A stretch of 64,000 nt of DNA, from assembly GCA_045596385.1 (NCBI GenBank), contig JAZOCC010000021.1:248001-312000 (forward strand), read 5' to 3'. Both the position numbers and the translations under genes were made by a program. The stretch comes from SIG307 sp045596385 (GTDB lineage: Bacteria > Bacillota > Clostridia > Lachnospirales > Lachnospiraceae). Of the stretch, positions 9,290-17,843 are shown one piece after another. Position 1 is the stretch's first letter. Each line of letters begins with the position of its first letter. The notes under the pieces were generated by a model that saw only the letters and a list, made by a program, of their open reading frames with translations, was not told where the DNA came from and made no database searches.

Positions 9290-9361
9290 TGTAAAAAATT
9301 TACAAATTTTGCTTGCAAATTTGAAAAATGCTGTTATAATATGGATTGTAAATAATTTACA
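9290..9361 (+). promoter_or_regulatory. spo0A promoter flanked by two identical-type 15-bp palindromes
   Basis: The core promoter is TTGCAA (9313-9318), a 16-bp spacer and an extended -10 TGTTATAAT (TATAAT at 9335-9340). A perfect palindrome TGTAAA-N3-TTTACA lies just upstream at 9290-9304 and another just downstream at 9347-9361, centres 57 bp apart. The regulator is unknown to me. No TGTCGAA 0A box or SigH-type promoter was seen. Confidence 0.7.
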
Positions 9362-9402
9362 AAAAAAGGAAATTTTGGGAGAAAGGCAGAGAAGAAAAGA
9401 AG

Positions 9403-10203
9403 ATGGAAAAGATTCGTGTTCTTACGGTAGATGACAATGTTCGCATTTTGGAACTTTATGAGGAACTGTTAAAGAAGGACTCGGCAGTGGAGCATGTCGG
9501 AAGAGCGGAGGACGGCGTGGAGGCTGTCAAAAAAATTAAGGAGCTGCAGCCGGATGTCGTTTTGCTTGACATTATTATGCCGAAGCTTGACGGAATCGGA
9601 GTGCTGGAGCAGATTCGTAAGGATACGGAGCTTACAAAACAGCCCTATGTGATTGTGGTGACGGCCATCGGGCAGGAACGGGTTACGGAGAGTGTGTTTG
9701 CCTTAGGCGCCAGCTATTATATCATGAAGCCCTTTGACAGTGCGGTCATTATGCAGCGGATTCATCAGGTGATGGGCATCGGAACGATTTGCGGTGTGGA
9801 GCATCCGCGTCTTGTGAATCAGGAGATGAAGCCTGCGGGAAACAATCATCTGGAGGTGGATGTGACAGATATTATTCATGAAATCGGTGTGCCGGCTCAT
9901 ATTAAGGGATATCAGTACCTGAGGGATGCCATTATGTTGTCGGTGGATAATTCGGAAATGCTGAATTCCATTACGAAAATGCTGTATCCGACCATCGCAA
10001 AACGTCACAAGACGACGCCGAGCCGTGTGGAACGTGCCATCCGCCATGCCATTGAAGTGGCCTGGAGCCGCGGAAAAACCGATACCATAGACGCTTTGTT
10101 CGGATATACGGTATCGGGAGGAAAGGGGAAGCCGACCAACTCGGAATTCGTAGCGCTGATTGCCGATAAAATTCGTTTGGAATATAAATTGCGTGCGTCG
10201 TAA
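9403..10203 (+). CDS. spo0A: Sporulation transcription factor Spo0A
   Basis: Master response regulator of sporulation, 266 residues. The receiver domain (1-125) has the acidic pocket VDDN, the phosphoacceptor Asp56 in VVLLDIIMP, a Thr in VVTA and a Lys in MKPF. The C-terminal Spo0A_C DNA-binding domain (~150-266) carries the recognition-helix region TPSRVERAIRHAIEVAW, nearly identical to the conserved family sequence. It is monocistronic between degV and glgA. A GGGAGAAAGGCAG stretch lies upstream of the ATG. Confidence 0.97.
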   Translation: MEKIRVLTVDDNVRILELYEELLKKDSAVEHVGRAEDGVEAVKKIKELQPDVVLLDIIMPKLDGIGVLEQIRKDTELTKQPYVIVVTAIGQERVTESVFALGASYYIMKPFDSAVIMQRIHQVMGIGTICGVEHPRLVNQEMKPAGNNHLEVDVTDIIHEIGVPAHIKGYQYLRDAIMLSVDNSEMLNSITKMLYPTIAKRHKTTPSRVERAIRHAIEVAWSRGKTDTIDALFGYTVSGGKGKPTNSEFVALIADKIRLEYKLRAS

Positions 10204-10253
10204 AAGCAATAGAAAAAGAATGCAAACAAAAGGGCGGATTTGCAGAAAAATGC

Positions 10254-10282
10254 TTTTCAAAACGGGGAATTTGTGGTATACT
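10254..10282 (+). promoter_or_regulatory. Likely promoter of glgA
   Basis: TTTTCA at 10254-10259 and TATACT at 10277-10282 have a 17-bp spacer. The TGG directly before TATACT makes an extended -10, which would compensate for the weak -35. Confidence 0.55.
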
Positions 10283-10323
10283 GAATTTATATAATGATAT
10301 CAGTTTACACAAGGAGGAGAACC

Positions 10324-11769
10324 GTGAAAAATATTCTTTTTGTTGCTTCTGAGTGTGTGCCTTTTATTAAGACCGGAGGTCTGGCGGATGTGGTAGGAGC
10401 CCTTCCGAAGTATCTGGACAAGGAGCGCTATGACGTGCGCGTTATGCTCCCGAATTATATGTCCATTCCGGCGAAATATAAGGAGAAGATGCAGTACAAG
10501 ACTCATTTTTATATGGATCTTGCATGGCGTAGCCAGTATGTGGGTGTGTTGGAGACCGTCATTGACGGAGTTACCTTTTATTTGATTGATAACGAGTATT
10601 ACTTTGCGGGAGATAAGCCGTACGGCAATATCCATGAGGATATCGAGAAGTTTGCGTTCTTTTCCCGTGCCGTATTGTCGGCGTTGCCGCAGATCGGATT
10701 CCGTCCGGATCTCATTCACTGCAACGACTGGCAGACAGGTCTGATTCCGGTGTATTTGCATGACAGCTTCGAGCAGGGCGAGTTTTACCGCGGTATCAAG
10801 TCTGTGATGACCATTCACAACTTAAAGTTCCAGGGTGTCTGGGATAAGAAGACGGTGGCGGATATTACCGGCCTTGATATGTATTACTTTACGCCGGACA
10901 AGCTGGAAGCTTACGGCGATGCCAACTACTTAAAGGGCGGTATCGTGTATGCGGACTATGTGACCACGGTAAGTGATACCTATGCGGAAGAGATTAAGAC
11001 CCCGTTCTACGGTGAGGGGCTGGACGGTCTTATGCGTGCCCGCTCCAACAATCTCTGGGGTATCGTAAACGGTATCGATTACGAAGAGTATAATCCGGAG
11101 ACGGACCCGTTTATCGTACAGAACTTTAATGCGATGAATTTCCGTAAGGAAAAGGTAAAGAATAAGTTGGCGCTTCAGGAGGAGCTTGACTTAGAACGTG
11201 ACGGCAAGAAGTTCATGATCGGCGTGGTATCCCGACTGACCGACCAGAAGGGCTTTGACCTGGTGGAGTGTGTCATGGAGGAGCTTTGTGACACGGATGT
11301 ACAGCTGGTCATTCTCGGTACCGGAGATCCGAAGTACGAGAACCTGTTCCGTTACTACGAGTGGAAGTACCACGGAAGAGTTTCTTCCAATATTTACTAT
11401 AACAACGAGCGTGCCCATAAGATTTATGCGGCCTGCGATGCGTTTTTGATGCCGTCCCTGTTTGAACCGTGCGGTCTCAGCCAGCTCATCAGTCTGCGGT
11501 ACGGTACGGTGCCGATTGTTCGTGAGACAGGTGGTCTTCGGGATACGGTGGTTCCGTACAACGAGTACGAGGGTACCGGTACCGGCTTCAGTTTTGCAAA
11601 CTATAATGCCCATGAGATGCTTTCCATCGTGCGTTACGCAAAGCATATTTACTACAACAAAAAGAGAGAGTGGAATAAGCTTGTGGACCGCGGAATGGCA
11701 ACGGATTTTTCCTGGAAGGCTTCCGCAAAGAAGTACGAGGATTTGTATCGGACTATGCTCGGAGAATAA
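10324..11769 (+). CDS. glgA: Glycogen synthase (ADP-glucose, GT5)
   Basis: Adds glucose from ADP-glucose to alpha-1,4-glucan. 481 residues, normal for bacterial GlgA. The N-terminal KTGGLADVVGALPK is the ADP-glucose site motif, HCNDWQTG and the C-terminal SLFEPCGLSQLISLRYGTVP are conserved GT-B motifs. The frame opens earlier, but the GTG at 10324 gives the conserved MKNILFVASECVPF start and has AGGAGGAGA at 10312-10320. The other glycogen genes are not adjacent. A hairpin follows the stop. Confidence 0.95.
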   Translation: MKNILFVASECVPFIKTGGLADVVGALPKYLDKERYDVRVMLPNYMSIPAKYKEKMQYKTHFYMDLAWRSQYVGVLETVIDGVTFYLIDNEYYFAGDKPYGNIHEDIEKFAFFSRAVLSALPQIGFRPDLIHCNDWQTGLIPVYLHDSFEQGEFYRGIKSVMTIHNLKFQGVWDKKTVADITGLDMYYFTPDKLEAYGDANYLKGGIVYADYVTTVSDTYAEEIKTPFYGEGLDGLMRARSNNLWGIVNGIDYEEYNPETDPFIVQNFNAMNFRKEKVKNKLALQEELDLERDGKKFMIGVVSRLTDQKGFDLVECVMEELCDTDVQLVILGTGDPKYENLFRYYEWKYHGRVSSNIYYNNERAHKIYAACDAFLMPSLFEPCGLSQLISLRYGTVPIVRETGGLRDTVVPYNEYEGTGTGFSFANYNAHEMLSIVRYAKHIYYNKKREWNKLVDRGMATDFSWKASAKKYEDLYRTMLGE

Positions 11770-11776
11770 AGCTGAC

Positions 11777-11813
11777 AGCCCATTTTGGACGTTTCTGCCC
11801 AAAATGGGCTTTT
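11777..11813 (+). terminator. Probable terminator of glgA
   Basis: A twelve-pair stem (11777-11788 with 11799-11810, AGCCCATTTTGG against CCAAAATGGGCT) with a ten-base loop. Only a short T run (CTTTTG) follows, so termination may be incomplete. Confidence 0.65.
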
Positions 11814-11892
11814 GTCGGATAGAGATAGGAAGGAGTGGAATTCGTCTGTAGAGAGCATAGAATAAAGCAGGCGGGTTCGAAAGGAGAGGACT

Positions 11893-13401
11893 ATGAAGTT
11901 AGAGGAATTGCTTGCGCAGTTGCGTGCGGAAAAAGAAATAACGGAGCTTCGCGGAAACGTTGAGACCGAAGTGACCGGGCTGGTCTATGATACGAGAAAG
12001 GAAATCAAGAAAGGGAATCTTTTTGTGTGTATCAGCGGTGCTGTGTTTGACGGACACGAATATGCGGAGACCGCAGTGGCGGCAGGAGTTTCCGTCATTG
12101 TGGCGGAAAAGGAAATCGCCCTTTCCGGGGATGCCACGCTGGTGGTGGTAAAGGATACAAGAAGAGCGCTTGCCTATTTATCCGCAGCCTGGTTTGGGTA
12201 TCCGGCAAAGAAGTTGATTACCATCGGAATTACCGGCACGAAGGGAAAGACAACCACCGCTTATATGGTACATCATATTTTAGAAAAGGTAGGAATTAAG
12301 ACCGGATTAATCGGGACTGTCGAAGTGCGAAACGGTGCGGAGACAATTTCCGCCAGTCATACCACGCCGGAGTCCTATTTATTACAGAAGTATTTCAGTG
12401 AGATGGTAGACAACGGCTGTAAGGCAGTGGTAATGGAAGTATCCTCTCAGGCCTTAAAGCTTCACAGAGTCGGTGGTGTGACCTTTGATTACGGTGTATT
12501 TACCAATCTGGAGCCGGACCATATCGGACCGAATGAGCATACGGATTTCGAGGATTACGCAGAGTGCAAGTCCAGATTGTTCGGGCAGTGTCGCTTCGGC
12601 ATCTTAAACGGAGACGATCCGATGATGTCCCGGATGCTTATGGGCAGTACCTGTGATTATATTACCTACGGATGTAGGGAAGGAGCGGATTTGACCGCTA
12701 TCGGAATCGATTTGCATCGTACGGACGGAAAACTGATGGTTTCTTATAAGACCGAAGGAATTGTAGAAACCGAGATTGCGGTGCCGGTGCCGGGGATGTT
12801 TACGGTATACAATTCCCTGACGGCAGCAGCCATTTGTCATATGTTGCACGTGCCGGTGGAGGTAATGCGGAAGGCATTTTTGGAGGTACAGGTAAAGGGG
12901 CGGTTGGAGAGTATCCACATTTCCCCGAAGTTTTCCCTGATGATTGATTATGCTCACAATGCAATGAGCTTAAAGAGTTTGCTTACAGCCTTAAAGGAGT
13001 ACAAACCGAAGCGTCTTGTGTGTCTGTTTGGGTGCGGAGGTAACCGTTCCCGTGACCGTCGGTTTGAAATGGGAGAGATTTCCTCACGGTATGCAGATTT
13101 GACCATAGTGACCTCCGATAACCCGCGTTTTGAAGAGCCTGATGCGATTATTGAGGATATTCTGACCGGTGTAAAGAAGGCCGACGGTGCCTATGTGACG
13201 GTACCTGACCGGAAGGAAGCGATTCGCTACGCAATTTTAAATGCACAGGACGAGGATGTTATTGTGCTTGCGGGCAAGGGACATGAGGATTATCAGGAAA
13301 TCAAGGGTGTCAAGTATCCGATGGATGAACGGGTGCTGATAAAGGAGATTGTGTTCGAGATGACGGAAGAAGAAAAGAAACGCTTACAGATTATTCTGTA
13401 A
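11893..13401 (+). CDS. murE: UDP-MurNAc-tripeptide synthetase, meso-DAP type
   Basis: Mur ligase that adds the third residue to UDP-MurNAc-L-Ala-D-Glu, 502 residues. The ATP loop is GITGTKGKTTT, the substrate loop includes SHTTPES, and the carbamylated Lys lies in YAECKSRLF. DNPR (in SDNPRFEEPDA) is the signature of meso-diaminopimelate-specific enzymes; Lys-adding enzymes usually have DNPA or similar. The middle motif reads NLEPDHIGPNEH rather than the proteobacterial NLTRDHLDYH, a variant I associate with Firmicutes. It lies beside priA, away from the division cluster at 28.7 kb. Confidence 0.9.
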   Translation: MKLEELLAQLRAEKEITELRGNVETEVTGLVYDTRKEIKKGNLFVCISGAVFDGHEYAETAVAAGVSVIVAEKEIALSGDATLVVVKDTRRALAYLSAAWFGYPAKKLITIGITGTKGKTTTAYMVHHILEKVGIKTGLIGTVEVRNGAETISASHTTPESYLLQKYFSEMVDNGCKAVVMEVSSQALKLHRVGGVTFDYGVFTNLEPDHIGPNEHTDFEDYAECKSRLFGQCRFGILNGDDPMMSRMLMGSTCDYITYGCREGADLTAIGIDLHRTDGKLMVSYKTEGIVETEIAVPVPGMFTVYNSLTAAAICHMLHVPVEVMRKAFLEVQVKGRLESIHISPKFSLMIDYAHNAMSLKSLLTALKEYKPKRLVCLFGCGGNRSRDRRFEMGEISSRYADLTIVTSDNPRFEEPDAIIEDILTGVKKADGAYVTVPDRKEAIRYAILNAQDEDVIVLAGKGHEDYQEIKGVKYPMDERVLIKEIVFEMTEEEKKRLQIIL

Positions 13402-13437
13402 GAAGAATAGAGAACGTACGAAAGGAGGCCGGAGTCC

Positions 13438-15672
13438 ATGCGGTATGCGGATGTCATTGTGGATATTTCGCTGGAAAAACTGGATAAAACATACCAATAT
13501 GCGATTCCGGAGCATCTTTCCGAAACGGCGGTGGTGGGAGCGAAAGTAGAGGTACCCTTCGGCGGAGGCAACCGTAAGTTAGAAGGCTATATTATGGATA
13601 CCTCCGATACGCCGGTGTTTGACCCGGCACGGACGAAGGAAATCCTTTCCGTGGTGCAGGGTGCCATATCCTTAGAACGCCGGTCCATTGCCCTTGCGTA
13701 CTGGATGAAGGAGCATTTCGGCGGTACCATGAACGAGGCCCTAAAGACCGTGCTTCCGGTAAAGCAGGAGGTGCGGAATCTGAAAAAGCGTACCATTGTG
13801 CGGATTGCGGAGCCGGAAGCTTTTGAGGCATATTACACACTGGCGGTAAAGCGGAAGTATGAGGCCAGGCTCCGGTTACTGGATGCGCTAAAAGAAAAGA
13901 AGGAGTTGGATTATGCCGAGGCGGAGCAAAGTCTTCATCTGACGGCGAGTACCATAGAGGCGGTGTGCCGGGACGGAATAATTACCGTCAGAGAAGAAAC
14001 GGTGTACCGGAATCCCGCAAAAGGGTTACAGGCCACGGAGAAGCCCCGGTTAAACGAGGAACAACAGACGGCGGTAGAGACCGTCTGGGCGGAGTATGCG
14101 GCCGGAAAACGAGGCACCTATCTGTTGTTTGGTGTCACCGGTAGCGGAAAGACCGAGGTGTATCTGGAACTGATCGAGCGGGTGATTTCGGAAGGAAAAC
14201 AGGCAATTATGCTGATTCCGGAGATTTCCCTTACCTTCCAGACCGTGCGGCGGTTTTACGAACGGTTCGGAGAACGGGTGTCGGTACTGCATTCCAGGCT
14301 TTCCGCCGGAGAGCGGTATGATCAGTATGTGCGGGCGCGTGAGGGAGAGATTGATGTGATGATCGGCCCTCGTTCGGCGTTGTTTACGCCTTTTGAACGG
14401 TTGGGACTGATTTTAATCGATGAAGAGCAGGAGGGAGCCTACAAAAGCGAAGGGACGCCGAAGTATCATGCCAGAGAGACGGCAGAGTATCTGGCGGAGC
14501 TGACAGGTGCGTCCTTACTGTTGGGGTCGGCTACCCCTTCCCTGGAGGCGTATACCAGGGCAAAAGAAGGACGGTATCGCCTGCTTACCCTGACCAAACG
14601 GGCCAAGGAAGCGGTTATGCCGAAGGTGGAGATTGTGGATTTGCGGCAAGAACTGGCAGAAGGTAACCGTTCCATGTTCAGCCGGAAGTTAAGAGAACAG
14701 ATGGAAGAACGTCTTGCGCGGGGCGAACAGGTAATGCTGTTTTTAAACCGGCGGGGCTATGCCGGGACAGTTTCCTGCCGTTCCTGCGGCGAAGGAATGA
14801 AATGTCCTCATTGCGATGTGTCGCTGACGTTTCATAAGGGCGGAAAGCTTATGTGTCACTACTGCGGCTATGAAACCATTCAGCCGAAGACCTGTTCGGC
14901 CTGTGGATCGAAATATATCGGGCTGTTCGGCACCGGCACTCAGAAGGTGGAAGAAGCGGTGCTACGGGAGTTTCCGGGAGTATCGGTGCTTCGGATGGAT
15001 GCGGATACTACAAAGAATAAAGGCGGTCACGAAAAGATTGCGGAGGCTTTTTCAAAAGGAGAAGCCCAGGTTTTAATCGGAACCCAGATGATTGTGAAGG
15101 GACATGATTTTCCGAGGGTGACCTTGGTGGGGATTATTGCGGCGGATTTGTCGTTGTATGCGGGAGATTATCGTGCAGCAGAGAGAACCTTTTGCCTGCT
15201 TGCCCAGGCGGCGGGCAGGGCAGGCAGGGATAAATTACCGGGAACCGTGGTGATTCAGACCTATCAGCCGGAGCATTACAGTATTGTTGCGGCGGCAACC
15301 GAGGATTACGAGGGCTTTTACGGACAGGAAATAGCGTACCGGCGACTGCTCAGGTATCCGCCGGTGAGTCATGTACTGGCAATTCTGGTACAGGGAGAGG
15401 TAGAAGCAGAAGCAAAGGCGGCTGCGCAAAAGGTGGCCGGAGTACTACAAGCGGCAAGAAACCCGGAGGAAGGCTTCGGTACCGTGTCCGGACCGGTACC
15501 GGCGGGACTGGCAAAGGCCAATGATATGTACCGGTTCCTGATTTATGTAAAGTCCGCAAATTATGAGCGTTTGATGGAGCTTCATCGCCTTGCGGAAGAA
15601 CAGAAACTATTGACAGAATCGTCAATGAAGTGTAACATACAGTTTGACTTCAATCCGCTTGGCGGGTATTGA
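13438..15672 (+). CDS. priA: Primosomal protein N' (PriA replication restart helicase)
   Basis: Superfamily 2 helicase that reloads the replisome at stalled forks, 744 residues. An N-terminal DNA-binding domain is followed by Walker A GVTGSGKTEVYLE (~residue 237) and the Walker B DEEQ. The PriA zinc cluster is complete, with pairs CRSC, CPHC, CHYC and CSAC between ~445 and ~490. Motifs GTQMIVKGHDFP and QAAGRAGR follow. AAAGGAGG precedes the ATG. It starts the priA-def-fmt operon seen across Firmicutes. Confidence 0.95.
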   Translation: MRYADVIVDISLEKLDKTYQYAIPEHLSETAVVGAKVEVPFGGGNRKLEGYIMDTSDTPVFDPARTKEILSVVQGAISLERRSIALAYWMKEHFGGTMNEALKTVLPVKQEVRNLKKRTIVRIAEPEAFEAYYTLAVKRKYEARLRLLDALKEKKELDYAEAEQSLHLTASTIEAVCRDGIITVREETVYRNPAKGLQATEKPRLNEEQQTAVETVWAEYAAGKRGTYLLFGVTGSGKTEVYLELIERVISEGKQAIMLIPEISLTFQTVRRFYERFGERVSVLHSRLSAGERYDQYVRAREGEIDVMIGPRSALFTPFERLGLILIDEEQEGAYKSEGTPKYHARETAEYLAELTGASLLLGSATPSLEAYTRAKEGRYRLLTLTKRAKEAVMPKVEIVDLRQELAEGNRSMFSRKLREQMEERLARGEQVMLFLNRRGYAGTVSCRSCGEGMKCPHCDVSLTFHKGGKLMCHYCGYETIQPKTCSACGSKYIGLFGTGTQKVEEAVLREFPGVSVLRMDADTTKNKGGHEKIAEAFSKGEAQVLIGTQMIVKGHDFPRVTLVGIIAADLSLYAGDYRAAERTFCLLAQAAGRAGRDKLPGTVVIQTYQPEHYSIVAAATEDYEGFYGQEIAYRRLLRYPPVSHVLAILVQGEVEAEAKAAAQKVAGVLQAARNPEEGFGTVSGPVPAGLAKANDMYRFLIYVKSANYERLMELHRLAEEQKLLTESSMKCNIQFDFNPLGGY

Positions 15673-15690
15673 TCATAGGAGGAATGAAAA

Positions 15691-16170
15691 ATGGCATTAA
15701 GAAAAATCAGAACCTTAGGAGATCCGGTGTTACAGAAGGTATCAAAGCCGATCACGGAGGTGAATGAAAAGATTAAAGAATTGGCATACGATATGTTGGA
15801 TACAATGTATACGGCAAACGGTGTCGGTCTTGCGGCACCGCAGATCGGTATCTTAAAGAGAATTGTTGTAATCGATGTGTCTCCGGAAGGGGATAAGCCG
15901 ATTGTGCTGATTAATCCGGAGATTATTGCCATGTCCGGTACCCAGACAGGTGAAGAAGGGTGCTTAAGCGTACCGGGGAAGTCCGGATGTGTGACCAGAC
16001 CGAACGAGGTAACGGTTCGCGCCTACAATTTAAAGATGCAACCGATTGAGTTGACCGGAAATGAGCTTTTGGCCCGTGCCCTTTGTCATGAAATCGACCA
16101 TTTGGATGGCGTGGTATATGTGCAGAAGGTAGAGGGCGAGCTGCATGATGTAGCGGCACAGGAGGATTAA
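15691..16170 (+). CDS. def: Peptide deformylase
   Basis: Metalloenzyme that removes the N-formyl group from nascent proteins, 159 residues. All three motifs are intact: GVGLAAPQIG, EEGCLSVP (metal-binding Cys) and HEIDHLDG (two His and the catalytic Glu). The short C-terminus fits a type 1 enzyme. AGGAGG precedes the ATG, and fmt begins two bases after its stop, so the formylation and deformylation genes are probably co-translated. Confidence 0.97.
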   Translation: MALRKIRTLGDPVLQKVSKPITEVNEKIKELAYDMLDTMYTANGVGLAAPQIGILKRIVVIDVSPEGDKPIVLINPEIIAMSGTQTGEEGCLSVPGKSGCVTRPNEVTVRAYNLKMQPIELTGNELLARALCHEIDHLDGVVYVQKVEGELHDVAAQED

Positions 16171-16171
16171 C

Positions 16172-17107
16172 ATGAAAGCGGTTTTTATGGGAACGCCGGA
16201 CATAGCGGCAGAGGTGTTAAAGTGTCTGCTTGCCTCGGAACATGAGATTGTTGCGGTGGTAACGCAGCCGGACCGTCCGAAGGGACGCGGGAAGGAACTG
16301 GCAAAGTCTCCGGTAAAGCTGGTGGCGGAGGAACACGGCATCCCGGTGTTCCAGCCGGAGAAGGTAAAGGCTCCCGAGGCGGTGGCGCAGTTAAAAGAAT
16401 ATGATGCGGACATCTTTTTGGTGGCGGCCTTCGGACAGATTGTTTCAAAGGAAATTCTGGACATCCCGAAGTACGGCTGTATTAATGTGCATGCGTCGTT
16501 ACTTCCGGAATACCGCGGTGCGGCACCGATTCAGTGGGCGATTCTGGACGGAAAAGAGAAAACCGGAATCACCATTATGCGGATGGATGAAGGAATCGAT
16601 ACCGGTGATATGATTTGTACCGTAGAGATTCCGATTATGCCGGATGAGACCGGCGGAAGTTTGCATGATAAATTAGCGGCGGCGGGAGGTCCGTTACTTC
16701 TTTCCGCAATGAAGCAGATTGAGGACGGTACTGCGGTGTATACGCCGCAAAAGCATGAAGAGCATACCTATGCAAAGATGCTTCGCAAGGAGCTGGGAAA
16801 GCTTGATTTTACGGAACCGGCAGAAAAGCTGGAGCGTTATATCCGCGGTTTAAATCCTTGGCCGAGTGCATATACTTACAAGGAAGGTAAGACCATGAAG
16901 TTCTGGAGCGCTTCCGTGTCTTATGAGAAGTTTGATGCCTGTCCGTGCGGAACTTTGGTATCCGTAAAGGACGGAATGCTCTGGATTATGACCGGAGACG
17001 GTATTTTACAGGTAAAGGAGCTTCAACCGGAGGGAAAGCGCCGTATGACCACGGAGGAGTACCTTCGCGGCTATCCGCTTGTTCCGGGGATGGTGTTCGG
17101 CAGTTAA
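16172..17107 (+). CDS. fmt: Methionyl-tRNA formyltransferase
   Basis: Formylates initiator Met-tRNA with 10-formyl-THF, 311 residues. The N-terminal Rossmann domain begins VFMGTPDIAAEVLK, the catalytic signature is NVHASLLPEYRGAAPIQWAI, and the SLPE/YRGAAP loop and conserved Asp (GIDTGDM) are present. A C-terminal OB-type domain binds tRNA. GGAGGA lies within the end of def. Confidence 0.97.
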   Translation: MKAVFMGTPDIAAEVLKCLLASEHEIVAVVTQPDRPKGRGKELAKSPVKLVAEEHGIPVFQPEKVKAPEAVAQLKEYDADIFLVAAFGQIVSKEILDIPKYGCINVHASLLPEYRGAAPIQWAILDGKEKTGITIMRMDEGIDTGDMICTVEIPIMPDETGGSLHDKLAAAGGPLLLSAMKQIEDGTAVYTPQKHEEHTYAKMLRKELGKLDFTEPAEKLERYIRGLNPWPSAYTYKEGKTMKFWSASVSYEKFDACPCGTLVSVKDGMLWIMTGDGILQVKELQPEGKRRMTTEEYLRGYPLVPGMVFGS

Positions 17108-17156
17108 TAAAAGCATAACATGTGCGTGATTGGGTGTGAAGAAGGGAGGAATTCTC

Positions 17157-17840
17157 TTGTATTATGATTGGACGTATTTTCTTGTAATTATCGGTGCGGT
17201 GCTTTCTCTTTGGGCGTCCGCAGGAGTAAAAAGCAGTTTTTCAAAGTATTCGAAGGTACTTACCTCCCGTGGGGTGACGGCCTTTGATGCGGCGGAACGG
17301 ATTTTGCACGGCGCCGGGATTTATGATGTAAAGATTGAGCATGTATCCGGAAATCTGACGGATCATTATGATTCCTCGTCGAAGATTTTGCGTTTGTCAG
17401 ACTCGGTGTATCACAGCACTTCCGTGGCTGCGGTGGGTGTGGCGGCGCACGAGTGCGGACATGCCATCCAGGACCACGAGGAATATGTACCGCTTCGTTT
17501 GCGACACTATCTTGTGCCGATTGTCAATTTCGGCAACCGGTTGTCCATGCCTTTATTCATTATCGGGTTGTTACTCGGTGCGTACAATACGCTGGTGCCG
17601 ATTGGTATTTTTCTGTTTTCCTTTGCGGTGGTATTCCAGTTTGTAACCTTGCCGGTGGAGTTTAATGCGTCTTCCAGGGCAGTGGCGATTTTGGGAGACA
17701 GTGGGATGGTGACCACGGAGGAATTGCCGAAGGTAAAGAAAGTATTAAAGGCGGCGGCCTATACCTATCTTGCGGCGGCAGCGTCTTCCGCACTACAGTT
17801 ACTGCGTCTTCTTTTGATTGCACGCAGAAGGAGAGACTAA
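17157..17840 (+). CDS. yugP: Membrane zinc metallopeptidase, YugP family
   Basis: Integral membrane protease of the neutral zinc metallopeptidase family (PF04298 type), 227 residues from the TTG at 17157. Zinc motif HECGH (HEXXH) occurs in AAHECGHAIQDHE near residue 99, with membrane segments at the N-terminus, ~135-165 and near the C-terminus. A longer form from the TTG at 17130 is possible, but GGGAGGA at 17144-17150 supports 17157, giving the typical YYDWTY start. Substrates are unknown. Its place between fmt and rsmB is common in Clostridia. Confidence 0.85.
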   Translation: MYYDWTYFLVIIGAVLSLWASAGVKSSFSKYSKVLTSRGVTAFDAAERILHGAGIYDVKIEHVSGNLTDHYDSSSKILRLSDSVYHSTSVAAVGVAAHECGHAIQDHEEYVPLRLRHYLVPIVNFGNRLSMPLFIIGLLLGAYNTLVPIGIFLFSFAVVFQFVTLPVEFNASSRAVAILGDSGMVTTEELPKVKKVLKAAAYTYLAAAASSALQLLRLLLIARRRRD

Positions 17841-17843
17841 GTT

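Noticed and set aside
9173..9434. Short open frames upstream of spo0A
   Set aside because: They cross the spo0A promoter and palindromes, are Lys/Asn-rich translations of AT-rich DNA and lack start signals.
11255..11851. Alternate-frame open frames within and after glgA
   Set aside because: They are shadows of glgA; the glgA motifs are intact in the main frame.
11770..11892. A promoter for murE
   Set aside because: I looked for -35/-10 pairs after the glgA hairpin and saw none convincing. murE may be transcribed by read-through or from a weak promoter.
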